Of a stretch of DNA of 64,000 nt, positions 55,230-62,951 are shown piece by piece. Below the pieces are notes generated by a model, which did no database searches, had not been told where the DNA came from, and worked only from the letters and a program-made list of their open reading frames with translations. The DNA comes from Nitrospira sp. (GTDB lineage: Bacteria > Nitrospirota > Nitrospiria > Nitrospirales > Nitrospiraceae), in NCBI GenBank assembly GCA_030123605.1, contig CP126123.1:248001-312000 (forward strand). Direction: 5' to 3'. Within the stretch, counting starts at the first letter, position 1. Each line of letters opens with the position of its first letter. A program made the translations under genes and the position numbers.

Positions 55230-56543
55230 TCATTCCCTGCGTATCCAACGTGATCGGTCTGGAAATCGAACGATCGGGATGGTCGCCAACACACGAAGCT
55301 GAAGGCCCGTGACATCGTCCATGCTCCTGATTCTCGGGTTGAGATATTCCAGCCAGAAGGCCAGGACGATTCCCAGCACCGACGCAATTGCCAAGGCGAC
55401 ACCGGCGTAGTAGATCTTGATCGGCTTGGAGGGATAGGCTGCCGGGATCGCCGGTGAGACGATGCGGATCTCACTCGCACGGTCCGCCTCTTGAATCCGG
55501 GCCTCTTCGCGGGCTCTGTGGACAGCAGAATAGTTCTCTTCCGTCACCCTGACCTGGAGGCGCAGGTCGTCGAACTGTTTTTCTTTTTCCGGCAAACTGT
55601 CTCGTTGCCGTTCCAAGGTCCGTATCGCTTGCGCCAACCGGTTTCGTTTTCCCTGCAGCACGATCACTTTGGGATGGTCCGAGGTGCGTTCCTCCATCAG
55701 GCCGCTCAAGGCCGCCTCAACCCCGGCCAATTCCTTTTCCAGATCGCCGAGACTCTTCAGCTTGGCGTTGTACTCCTCTTGAAGCAGGAACGTATTGTGT
55801 TTGTTCTTGAACTGCTTCAACGTCACACGGGCTTCCGCCAGCTCCCGGCCGGCGTTGTCCAACTGACGGTCCAAGAAGAGCCGGTTCTGTTGAAACTCTT
55901 TCTGATCCGCATCCGACATGTACTCGATGAAAATATCCGCCGAGGCGTTCGCGATCGCGGCGGCTTCCTGCGGGTTCTTCGAGGATGCGGCAATTTCAAA
56001 GACGTAGGTGTCTTTGGTCGATTTCAGCGACAGGTGCTTCTGCACACGGGTGATGGTCTTCGCCAGGCGATCGACAGGGGCCAGGTTCCCGTGCTGTAAA
56101 ATGATCCAGATGTTTCCCACGAACTCCTTCGTCTGCTCTTTGACGCGCTCCCATCGCTCGCGCCAGTAGTCGTCCGACGGCTTCCGCGTGTTCTTGTCCA
56201 GCCCCAGTGTCACGACGACTTTTTCGGCGAGGGCCCGGCTCTTGATGACCTCGATGTAGGTTCGGCTCGGGGCGTCGATCGGGGCGAGTTGGCTGACGGG
56301 ATAGTTCAGTACCTCCTTTCCCGGTCGATTCATGTCCAACTTGACCCGCTCGTGCGGTCGAATCAGCACCAACGCCGTGGACACGTATTCCTGATCGACC
56401 ACATAGGTCATCAAGATCGACGTCACGACGGATGAGATCACCAACAAGGTGATCATCCATTTGTGCGCCAGAATGACGCGCCAGGATTTCAGGAAATCCA
56501 CGATCGCCTCCTTGGTGAGGACGTGGGGATCTGAAGGAGGCAT
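55230..56543 (-). CDS. Wzz/Wzc-type polysaccharide co-polymerase without kinase domain (437 aa)
   Basis: The start (MPPSDPHVLTKEAIVDFLKSWRV) has GAAGGAGG-like bases before it in the coding sense. Layout: helix 1 (WMITLLVISSVVTSILMTYVV), long periplasmic coiled-coil region (KEFQQNRLFLDRQLDNAGRELAEARVTLKQFKN..., LERQRDSLPEKEKQFDDLRLQV), then the Pro-rich segment AIPAAYPSKPIKIYYAGVALAIASVLGIVLAFWLEYLNPRI with helix 2. No Walker motifs follow, so the tyrosine-kinase half must come from the CapB gene at 46842. Controls chain length. Confidence 0.87.
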   Translation of the reverse strand: MPPSDPHVLTKEAIVDFLKSWRVILAHKWMITLLVISSVVTSILMTYVVDQEYVSTALVLIRPHERVKLDMNRPGKEVLNYPVSQLAPIDAPSRTYIEVIKSRALAEKVVVTLGLDKNTRKPSDDYWRERWERVKEQTKEFVGNIWIILQHGNLAPVDRLAKTITRVQKHLSLKSTKDTYVFEIAASSKNPQEAAAIANASADIFIEYMSDADQKEFQQNRLFLDRQLDNAGRELAEARVTLKQFKNKHNTFLLQEEYNAKLKSLGDLEKELAGVEAALSGLMEERTSDHPKVIVLQGKRNRLAQAIRTLERQRDSLPEKEKQFDDLRLQVRVTEENYSAVHRAREEARIQEADRASEIRIVSPAIPAAYPSKPIKIYYAGVALAIASVLGIVLAFWLEYLNPRIRSMDDVTGLQLRVLATIPIVRFPDRSRWIRRE

Positions 56544-57484
56544 CGTCCGAGTTCCTTGCCGACCTGGAGGCCCATGGCCAGGACGAACCGCATGGACAGG
56601 CCGGCCAGGACCGCCGCATGCAGCGGGTGCCAGATCGATCGGAGCAGGTGTTTGCGAAAATAGAGGTAGGAGTCCCGATGAAAGAGGACGACCGCATGCA
56701 GACGGCGCCGCAGCGACACCATCGACCCTCCCTGATGTGCCAAATGGATCACAGTGGCGGTCGGCAGGTACGAGACTTCCCACCCGGCTTCTCGAATGCG
56801 TTTACAGTGATCGGCATCGACATGGTAGAACAACCGCCCATCCAGATAGCCGACCGTCTCAAGCAATTCGCGACGCATCACCATCGAGGCTCCTGAAACA
56901 TAGCCGGCGGAAATCGGTCTTGCCGTCCCGCGACCGGCATGCAGCAGGTGGCGACGGGACCAGGGGTTTTGCGGAAACAGTCTGGTGACCATCGATCGCG
57001 CCCCGAACAATGCGGACCCGAAACAGGGGAGGGTCTTGACGGAAGCCTGAACGGTCCGGTCCTCATTGAGGAGCAGGCTACCCACCGCACCCACCCGGCG
57101 ATGTGCATCGAGGAACCGAATCATTTCATCGACGGCGTCGGGCAGGAGGACCGTATCGTTGTTCAACAGATAGAGGTATCGGCCGTGAGCCAGTCTGAGT
57201 CCGCGATTGGTCGATCGTGCGTAGTTCAGATTGTGCTTGTTTCGCAGCAGGCGGACCTGTGGAAACTCGGCCCTGACCATCGCGGCGGTGCCGTCCGACG
57301 ACGCATCATCGATGACGATGACTTCGAACGGCCCTGTCGGCCGATGGAGAAAGATGGATGCCAAACAGTCCTTGAGCAGGAGGCGCGCGTTGTAGGTGGG
57401 GATGATGATCGATGTCTCCACGGAGCTGTTCGGGAGAAGCACGGTAGCGGCGAAGACTCCTGTCGTATCGTCGCGTATTGTCAT
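56489..57484 (-). CDS. GT2-family glycosyltransferase (rhamnosyltransferase-like, 331 aa)
   Basis: ATG (complement 57482-57484). GT-A fold: SIIIPTYNARLLLKDCLASIF, VIVIDDASSDGTAAMVR, KHNLNYARSTNRGLRLAHG, YLYLLNNDTVLLPDAVDEMI (DxD-like), YVSGASMVMRRELLETVGYLDGRLFYHVDADHCKRIREAGWEV. The hydrophobic C-terminus suggests membrane association. Overlaps the Wzz-like start by 55 bases. Similar to dTDP-rhamnosyl transferases in layout; the dTDP-sugar gene at 62151 makes such a donor plausible (inference). Confidence 0.85.
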   Translation of the reverse strand: MTIRDDTTGVFAATVLLPNSSVETSIIIPTYNARLLLKDCLASIFLHRPTGPFEVIVIDDASSDGTAAMVRAEFPQVRLLRNKHNLNYARSTNRGLRLAHGRYLYLLNNDTVLLPDAVDEMIRFLDAHRRVGAVGSLLLNEDRTVQASVKTLPCFGSALFGARSMVTRLFPQNPWSRRHLLHAGRGTARPISAGYVSGASMVMRRELLETVGYLDGRLFYHVDADHCKRIREAGWEVSYLPTATVIHLAHQGGSMVSLRRRLHAVVLFHRDSYLYFRKHLLRSIWHPLHAAVLAGLSMRFVLAMGLQVGKELGRCLLQIPTSSPRRRSWIS

Positions 57485-57498
57485 CGGGGGCTCCGGGG

Positions 57499-58587
57499 CT
57501 ATGAGGCCTTCGCCTCCCGCAGGCGATGCTTGCTCTGCCTGTACAGTGGACAACCATCGCAGACCGTCTTGACCGGTTCTGCGATCGGATGGTCGGAAAA
57601 CAGCGAACGCGCCGACTGATAGGATCTGTTGTTCCAGATGCCGATGATGGGCTCGGATACGACATTGCCGAAATCCCATTTCTGGTGATCGATCGCGCAA
57701 CAAGGCGCGACACCCCCGTCCGGATTGATCGTGATGGCGCGGTAGGGATAGAAACAGGGTTCATCGTAGAGGTAGCCGCGTGTTCGCATCAGGTCCGGAT
57801 CATAGCCGCGGTATGTGGGCGTCTCCGACATCCACTGTCTCGCCAGAGTCGTATCCTCCAGCCGGTTGAAGGGCAGCCCGACCGACAGCAGGCGAAAACG
57901 CTCGACTCCGAGCGTCTCCGCCAACCCTTTGGCCTTCGGAATCTCGTGCTCGTTGTGTTTCATGACGATGAATTGCCATTCCACGATCGGCCTGTCGCTG
58001 CGGCGTTCCTTCTTTCGCCGTTGCAGGCGGCGCAATCCCGATAGGGCGTTCTCGAGGTCACCGCGGACACGGTACGTTTCGTAGACGGATTGCGTCGCCC
58101 CGTCGATGGAGACCGTGAGGTGTTCAGGCCCGATGTCGATCATCTGGTCGATCATCCGGTCGGTGATGTTGTTGAAATGGGACGAGACGGTCGTGCCGAT
58201 ATCGGCGTCGCGGGCATACCGGATCATGTCGAAGATCCCGGGGTGGAGGAACGATTCTCCCCAATTGTGCAGGATCACTTCGATCGCATAATCTTTGACC
58301 TGATCGATGATGGATCGGTAGCAGTCGAGATGCATCATCTTGGTGGGCCGGCCCAATGTCTGGTTCCCGGTCGGACAGAGGGGACAACGCAAGTTGCAGG
58401 CGTTGCAGGGATCGATGATGTAGATATAGGGCAGCGAGCGAAGCGTCGTCTTGCCTTGCCGCAAGGCCCATTCTGCCGCCACCAGATTGAGGACCTTTTT
58501 CGGCGTGCTATGTTTGAGCAACTGCCGAACGTGCCGAACCTTGCGGGTGTAATGCGGCAGCTTCCCCAACAGCAAGTTCTTCAACAT
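57499..58587 (-). CDS. Radical SAM/SPASM-type enzyme (362 aa)
   Basis: The cluster motif is CNACNLRCPLC (Cx3Cx2C). GWGESFLHPG-type (here NWGESFLHPGIFDMIRYARDAD) and VSIDGATQSVYETYRV follow, the usual radical-SAM barrel. The C-terminal part has CFYPYRAITINPDGGVAPCCAID and CDGCPLYRQ, cysteine sets of a SPASM auxiliary cluster. Such proteins in polysaccharide loci are often annotated only as radical SAM; substrate here is unknown. Lies 14 bp upstream of the GT2 gene in the operon. Confidence 0.85.
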   Translation of the reverse strand: MLKNLLLGKLPHYTRKVRHVRQLLKHSTPKKVLNLVAAEWALRQGKTTLRSLPYIYIIDPCNACNLRCPLCPTGNQTLGRPTKMMHLDCYRSIIDQVKDYAIEVILHNWGESFLHPGIFDMIRYARDADIGTTVSSHFNNITDRMIDQMIDIGPEHLTVSIDGATQSVYETYRVRGDLENALSGLRRLQRRKKERRSDRPIVEWQFIVMKHNEHEIPKAKGLAETLGVERFRLLSVGLPFNRLEDTTLARQWMSETPTYRGYDPDLMRTRGYLYDEPCFYPYRAITINPDGGVAPCCAIDHQKWDFGNVVSEPIIGIWNNRSYQSARSLFSDHPIAEPVKTVCDGCPLYRQSKHRLREAKAS

Positions 58588-58604
58588 TCCGGCCCCTCTC
58601 CGTG

Positions 58605-59075
58605 CTATTTCAGGACGAACCGTGCCGACCCGCGCCGATAGTCGAGAATCGTATCCTGGTGAATCGAGTAAAACAGCGCCGGCAATTCATTCAAGGGGAA
58701 GAATCGGAGTTCCTGTACTTCCTCGCCGTCCGGCCTGAGTGCTCCCGTCCACCGCTTCACCAGGAACGCGACGGTGAAGGTCTGGACCTGGTCGCCGTTC
58801 GGATAGGTCACGCTGTATTTCGGGTCCGTATACAAGCCGAACGGTTCGGCTTCAACGATCGTCAGCCCGGTCTCTTCCTTCACCTCGCGTGTCAGGGCCT
58901 CGAAGACCGATTCGCCCACGTCCACGCAGCCGTGGGGCAGGGCCCAGGATCCAAAGAGCGCCTGCCGTTCCAGCAGCAGGTCGCCGCGGTCGTTGAACAG
59001 CAAGGCCCGCACCCCCGGAAGCACGATCTTAGTGTGACCGATCATGTTTCTGAGTTGTCTGACGTAATCCAGCAC
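58605..59075 (-). CDS. NUDIX hydrolase (156 aa)
   Basis: Best start is a GTG (complement 59073-59075) with GAGAGG upstream in the coding sense. The Nudix box is complete: GCVDVGESVFEALTREVKEETGL. The preceding VRALLFNDRGDLLLERQALFGSWALPHG is the usual Nudix entry. It hydrolyses a nucleotide diphosphate derivative; GDP-mannose or NDP-sugar is possible given the neighbours, but substrate cannot be read from the sequence. Eleven bases before the neighbouring gene's stop, so co-transcribed. Confidence 0.85.
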   Translation of the reverse strand: MLDYVRQLRNMIGHTKIVLPGVRALLFNDRGDLLLERQALFGSWALPHGCVDVGESVFEALTREVKEETGLTIVEAEPFGLYTDPKYSVTYPNGDQVQTFTVAFLVKRWTGALRPDGEEVQELRFFPLNELPALFYSIHQDTILDYRRGSARFVLK

Positions 59076-59085
59076 GAGCGCCTCT

Positions 59086-59460
59086 CTATTCTTGGAGCGG
59101 CGGCCAATAGGCCCGATAGACCTTGTCGTGCAGGGCATCCGGCGGCCGCAGCGTATAAACGGGGCTTGCCGCAACCGCATAAAACACCGGGGCAAGGGTA
59201 TTGCTCAGCTCGCGTCGCTTGATGGTCCGTGAAATATTGTTGACGTAGACTCGTCCGCCCGATTCGCGCGCATGTTTCCGTGCGATCTCCCGCGCGCTGT
59301 ACCCGGATGCGAAAAAGATCTCGTCGTTCTCCTCGGAAGCCGTCGTCTCGATCGAGTCGAGAGAGGGAGCGTCGTCGTTGCCCTGTTGTCGGAACGGTTC
59401 CTGAACCTCATGCGGCCGGCAACGGTAACAGGTATGGCGTTGGGTCATGGTCTGGTTCAT
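59086..59460 (-). CDS. Hypothetical protein with CxxC (124 aa)
   Basis: ATG (complement 59458-59460) with GAGGTGA upstream. The N-terminus has TCYRC (CxxC), then a polar low-complexity stretch (SLDSIETTASEENDE), then ARKHARESGGRVYVNNISRTIKRRELSNTL, which could be a small alpha/beta domain. I do not know the family. Position between a NUDIX gene and a small CxxC gene in a radical-SAM neighbourhood is the only hint to role. Confidence 0.6.
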   Translation of the reverse strand: MNQTMTQRHTCYRCRPHEVQEPFRQQGNDDAPSLDSIETTASEENDEIFFASGYSAREIARKHARESGGRVYVNNISRTIKRRELSNTLAPVFYAVAASPVYTLRPPDALHDKVYRAYWPPLQE

Positions 59461-59480
59461 AGGGTCACCTCGTGCGGGGT

Positions 59481-59765
59481 CTACGTGTCACAATACATGC
59501 AGTTTCGTGAGCCGTTGATGAGGGCCAGAGCTTGCGTGACGATCCGTTCGGCTTCGACGGCGTCGCCCGCCTTCAGGCATTCCTGCAACCGGTGCGCGAG
59601 CGAGGGCCCCGACATCGTGGTCCACAGCGGCTCCGTTTCCCGGAGCTGCTCCAGCTTGCGCTGTAACCCGCTTCCTGCCTTGCCGTGATCCGGGCCCTCA
59701 CTCGTCGCCATCGAAACGTCCATCCGGCCGTCCACGTTCCGATCGATGATCGCGTCAATGTTCAT
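59481..59765 (-). CDS. Small hypothetical protein ending in a CxxC (94 aa)
   Basis: ATG (complement 59763-59765), overlapping the radical-SAM gene by 11 bases, so translation is coupled. Helical, charged (LQRKLEQLRETEPLW, LAHRLQECLKAGDAVEAERIVTQALALINGS), ending in NCMYCDT, a CxxC three residues from the C-terminus. No family recognised. The terminal Cys pair next to two radical-SAM enzymes could be a metal or redox site. Confidence 0.6.
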   Translation of the reverse strand: MNIDAIIDRNVDGRMDVSMATSEGPDHGKAGSGLQRKLEQLRETEPLWTTMSGPSLAHRLQECLKAGDAVEAERIVTQALALINGSRNCMYCDT

Positions 59766-61323
59766 CGACGACCTCGATCGTGTTCACGACCGCATTCATC
59801 TCACAGCCCTTCGACAGGATGGCAATCTCCGGTCGGTCCTTGAAGGGAATCGCATAATGCGTAATGTTCCGCGCCTTGAGGATCTGAGAGAGCGCATCGT
59901 CGAGATCCCAGATTCGCCGCTCGGTTTCCGGATCCATCCATTCGTCCGCCGTCATCGACTCCAACATGTTCACCAATTCGGCGTAGAGCGGGGACGCCTC
60001 GTTCTCCAGATAGACGTTCATCCACCACCAGAACACGACGCGCACCTTGTCGATCCACAGACGATCCTCATCCGACCACTTGAGCTTTGAGTCTCGAATG
60101 AAATTGTGGAGGTGCTTGCTCTCGTCGATGAGGTCGAGCTTTTTCGCGATCTCGTGATATTCGGTCCCCGGGAAGGGGTAGCCGAGCGATACCTTGAGTC
60201 CGTCCGGCAACAACTTGGAGTTCAAACGCAGGGTGTCCTTCATCTCTTCCTGCGTCTCCGACGGATTTGCCAGGATGTTGAAGGCGAAGCTGCGCAGCCC
60301 GATTTCCCGGCAGATGGCAAAGGCCTCTTCCGTCTTCTTGTTCGAGAAGTCGCGTTTCAGAATCTGTTTCTTGATGCGCGAGGTGGCGGTCTCAACGCCG
60401 AACCGCACCAGATCGCAGTTGGCTTCCTTCATGATCTCGAGCATCTCGCGATCGACATCGAGCACGGTGGTGTTGCAGACGAAGGGTAATCCGATCTCCT
60501 CCTTGTACCGCAACAGAAATCGCTTCATGTAGTCCTGATCCATGGTGAAGGTGTCGTCGTTGAACGAGAAGGCTTCCACGAAGTCATACGTGTTCAGGAT
60601 GGTTTTCAACTCGCCGATCATGTCGTCGATGCCGCGGTAGCGGAGGTACTTCAAATCTTCATTGCTGGACGTTTTCGTGCGGTAACTCTCTTGAAGGATC
60701 TTGGCCACCCCGTTGTTATGGCAGTAGGTACAACGATAGGGGCAGCCTCGGTTCATGTAGACGTTCACCCAACCCCTGCGGCTTTCCGTGATCCGCTTGA
60801 ATTGCCAACCTTCCAGATCCATCCAGGGGATGGCGGTGATGTCTTTCAACGGGCGCGATCGGTTTGTCACGATGGTGCCGTTCCGCCTGGCCCAGAGGTT
60901 CGGGATTGCCGCGCTGTCGCCTCCGCTGTCGAGCGTCCGCACCAGGTCCATCAGCGACTCGTCCCCTTCCCCGCAGTTCGCATAGTCCAGCCATGGGTTT
61001 TCGGACATGACCTGCCACAGGTTTTGTGTCGTGTGGATGCCGCCGAAGACCACCGGTTTGTCGATCGCTTTCTTGATCTGTTCGACGGCGACGCGGGATT
61101 CCGGGTAGTGCGCATATCCCGTCGAGACGCACACCAGGTCCGGGTCGTACGAACGAAAATCGCTGACGATGCGGTCGATGTCGTACGGGTAATCGAGCCA
61201 TTCGCACACGTGCACGATGTTCGTGTCGTGACCGGCCGCCTTCAACGCGCCGGACAGGTACGACACGCCGATGCTCAGGCCGATGGGACAATCGAAATTG
61301 GGCCAGAGAAACTGCACCTTCAT
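59755..61323 (-). CDS. B12-binding-domain radical SAM enzyme (522 aa)
   Basis: The N-terminal 150 residues are a Rossmann-like cobalamin-binding domain (QFLWPNFDCPIGLSIGVSYLSGALKAAGH, CVSTGYAHYP, KPVVFGGIHTT); the DxHxxG motif of the base-off form is absent. The radical-SAM cluster is CPYRCTYC (Cx3Cx2C) in VYMNRGCPYRCTYCHNNG, followed by FSFNDDTFTMD and LVRFGVETATSRIKKQIL. The C-terminal 150 residues are helical. Such enzymes methylate or rearrange unreactive carbons. Role within the polysaccharide operon is inference. Confidence 0.86.
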   Translation of the reverse strand: MKVQFLWPNFDCPIGLSIGVSYLSGALKAAGHDTNIVHVCEWLDYPYDIDRIVSDFRSYDPDLVCVSTGYAHYPESRVAVEQIKKAIDKPVVFGGIHTTQNLWQVMSENPWLDYANCGEGDESLMDLVRTLDSGGDSAAIPNLWARRNGTIVTNRSRPLKDITAIPWMDLEGWQFKRITESRRGWVNVYMNRGCPYRCTYCHNNGVAKILQESYRTKTSSNEDLKYLRYRGIDDMIGELKTILNTYDFVEAFSFNDDTFTMDQDYMKRFLLRYKEEIGLPFVCNTTVLDVDREMLEIMKEANCDLVRFGVETATSRIKKQILKRDFSNKKTEEAFAICREIGLRSFAFNILANPSETQEEMKDTLRLNSKLLPDGLKVSLGYPFPGTEYHEIAKKLDLIDESKHLHNFIRDSKLKWSDEDRLWIDKVRVVFWWWMNVYLENEASPLYAELVNMLESMTADEWMDPETERRIWDLDDALSQILKARNITHYAIPFKDRPEIAILSKGCEMNAVVNTIEVVDEH

Positions 61324-61338
61324 AGGCCACCTCCGCCG

Positions 61339-62154
61339 TTAATAGGCGCCCGTCGCCTTCACCGTAATCACGATCGTTTTCAGCAGGATCTTCAGGTCCA
61401 GCAGCAACGAACGGGTTTCGACGTATTCGAGATCATAGTCGTTGGTTTGCTGGAACGAGAGATTCCCTCGGCCCTGGATCTGTGCCAGACCGGTCAGCCC
61501 CGGTTTGACGTCGAGTTTGTGTAGCTGGAGGGGCGAGTAATAACGAATGTTCTCTCGAATGTCCGGCCGCGGCCCGACCAGATGCATGTCGCCTCGGAGC
61601 ACATTGATGAAATTCGGCAGTTCGTCGAGGCTGGTACGACGCAACCAGCGGCCGATTCGCGGCACCCGCGGATCCTCGGACGTATGCTTGTTGCTGACGA
61701 GTGCCTTGATGGGCAACCGCGACAGTTCCGCTTCGTCGTAGATATATCGGTACAGGTCCGGGAAGAGTTGGGGAGCGTTGCTGTACATCGTTCGAAACTT
61801 GTAGAGCGTGAACGGACGACCGAAGAGATCCTGACGCCTCCGATCAGGCTTCTCCCCATCGGGAATCCGGCACCTGCGTCGATTGACTCCGATGCGGGTG
61901 TGCCGGAACAGGACCGGGCCTGGAGAATCCAGTTTGACCAAGAGGCAGATGAACGGGATCAGCGGTAAACAGAGGAGGAGTATCGAGGTCGAGACGACGA
62001 GGTCGAGGCTCCTGCGTATCGCTTTGTAGGCCGGTCCCTCCGCGCGAAATTGATCGATCAACAGGTCGTCGGAGAAATCGGTGATGAAGCGGCCTTGCCG
62101 GCCGCCGCCTTCCGCATGGATCGCTTGTGCGGCCAACTTTTTGGCAGTCGTCAT
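61339..62154 (-). CDS. Initiating undecaprenyl-phosphate sugar phosphotransferase (271 aa)
   Basis: Bacterial sugar transferase (WbaP/WcaJ C-terminal type): one membrane helix (SLDLVVSTSILLLCLPLIPFICLLVKLDSPGPVLF), then YKFRTM..., RIGRWLRRTSLDELPNFINVLRGDMHLVGPRPDI, and VKPGLTGLAQIQGRGNLSFQQTNDYDLEYVETRS, all hallmark PST motifs. It attaches the first sugar phosphate to the lipid carrier. Lacks the N-terminal multi-helix domain of long WbaP forms. Overlaps the nucleotidyltransferase gene by four bases. Confidence 0.9.
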   Translation of the reverse strand: MTTAKKLAAQAIHAEGGGRQGRFITDFSDDLLIDQFRAEGPAYKAIRRSLDLVVSTSILLLCLPLIPFICLLVKLDSPGPVLFRHTRIGVNRRRCRIPDGEKPDRRRQDLFGRPFTLYKFRTMYSNAPQLFPDLYRYIYDEAELSRLPIKALVSNKHTSEDPRVPRIGRWLRRTSLDELPNFINVLRGDMHLVGPRPDIRENIRYYSPLQLHKLDVKPGLTGLAQIQGRGNLSFQQTNDYDLEYVETRSLLLDLKILLKTIVITVKATGAY

Positions 62155-62951
62155 CGAACCCAGGCCTCACTCTTCATCGAGACGTCAGATTCTTCTTGAG
62201 GCTGGTTGCCTCCCGCAGGCCCCTGCGTTCGGGCCATCGAGGATCGAGCGGCGAGGTGCCCGGCCAGCAACAATGAATCGAAGGTTCCTGCATCGGTCCA
62301 CCATCCATCGAGCAACTGCCAAGTCATCTGGCCCCGTTCGATGTAGACGTTGTTCACGTCGGTAATTTCCAGTTCGCCGCGGGCGGAGGGGGACAACGTC
62401 CGAATGATGTCGAAGACCTCACGGTCGTAAAAATAGACTCCCGTGACGGCATAGGCCGATTTGGGATGGGAGGGTTTTTCTTCGATGGCGATCACACGAT
62501 CACCGCGTAAGACCGCCACGCCGAAGCGCCCGGGGTCTTCCACCTCTTTCAACAGGATCTTCGCGCCTCGGTCTTGTCGCATGAAGGCCTGAGCCGCCCC
62601 GGTGATGTCCTTTTCGAGGACGTTGTCGCCCAACATGACGCAGACGGTGTCGTCGCCGACGAAAAATTCGACGAGCCGTAACGCCGCAGCGATGCCGCCT
62701 TCACCCTGCTGGTAGGTGTAATTGAGATGCTGCAACCCGAAGTCGTGACCGTTACCCAACAACTTCAGAAAATCCCCTGCACTGTTGCCGCCTGTGACCA
62801 GCATGATGTTCCGGATGCCGGCGTTCACCAGGGTCTGAATCGGATAGTAGATCATCGGCCGATCATAGACCTGCAGGAGATGTTTGTTGGTGACCTTGGT
62901 CAACGGGTACAGACGTTTCCCCAGCCCTCCGGCCAGAATGACACCCTTCAT
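62151..62951 (-). CDS. Glucose-1-phosphate nucleotidyltransferase (RmlA-like, 266 aa)
   Basis: ATG (complement 62949-62951) gives MKGVILAGGLGKRLYPLTKVTNKHLLQVYDRPMIYYPI, the RmlA signature with the G.G.RL.PLT phosphate loop. Further motifs: CVMLGDNVLEKD and EDPGRFGVAVL, EEKPSHPKSAYAVTGVYFYD. It makes dTDP- or a related NDP-glucose for the polymer. About 20 extra residues follow the catalytic part. The ATGA junction couples it to the antiporter gene. Confidence 0.88.
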   Translation of the reverse strand: MKGVILAGGLGKRLYPLTKVTNKHLLQVYDRPMIYYPIQTLVNAGIRNIMLVTGGNSAGDFLKLLGNGHDFGLQHLNYTYQQGEGGIAAALRLVEFFVGDDTVCVMLGDNVLEKDITGAAQAFMRQDRGAKILLKEVEDPGRFGVAVLRGDRVIAIEEKPSHPKSAYAVTGVYFYDREVFDIIRTLSPSARGELEITDVNNVYIERGQMTWQLLDGWWTDAGTFDSLLLAGHLAARSSMARTQGPAGGNQPQEESDVSMKSEAWVR

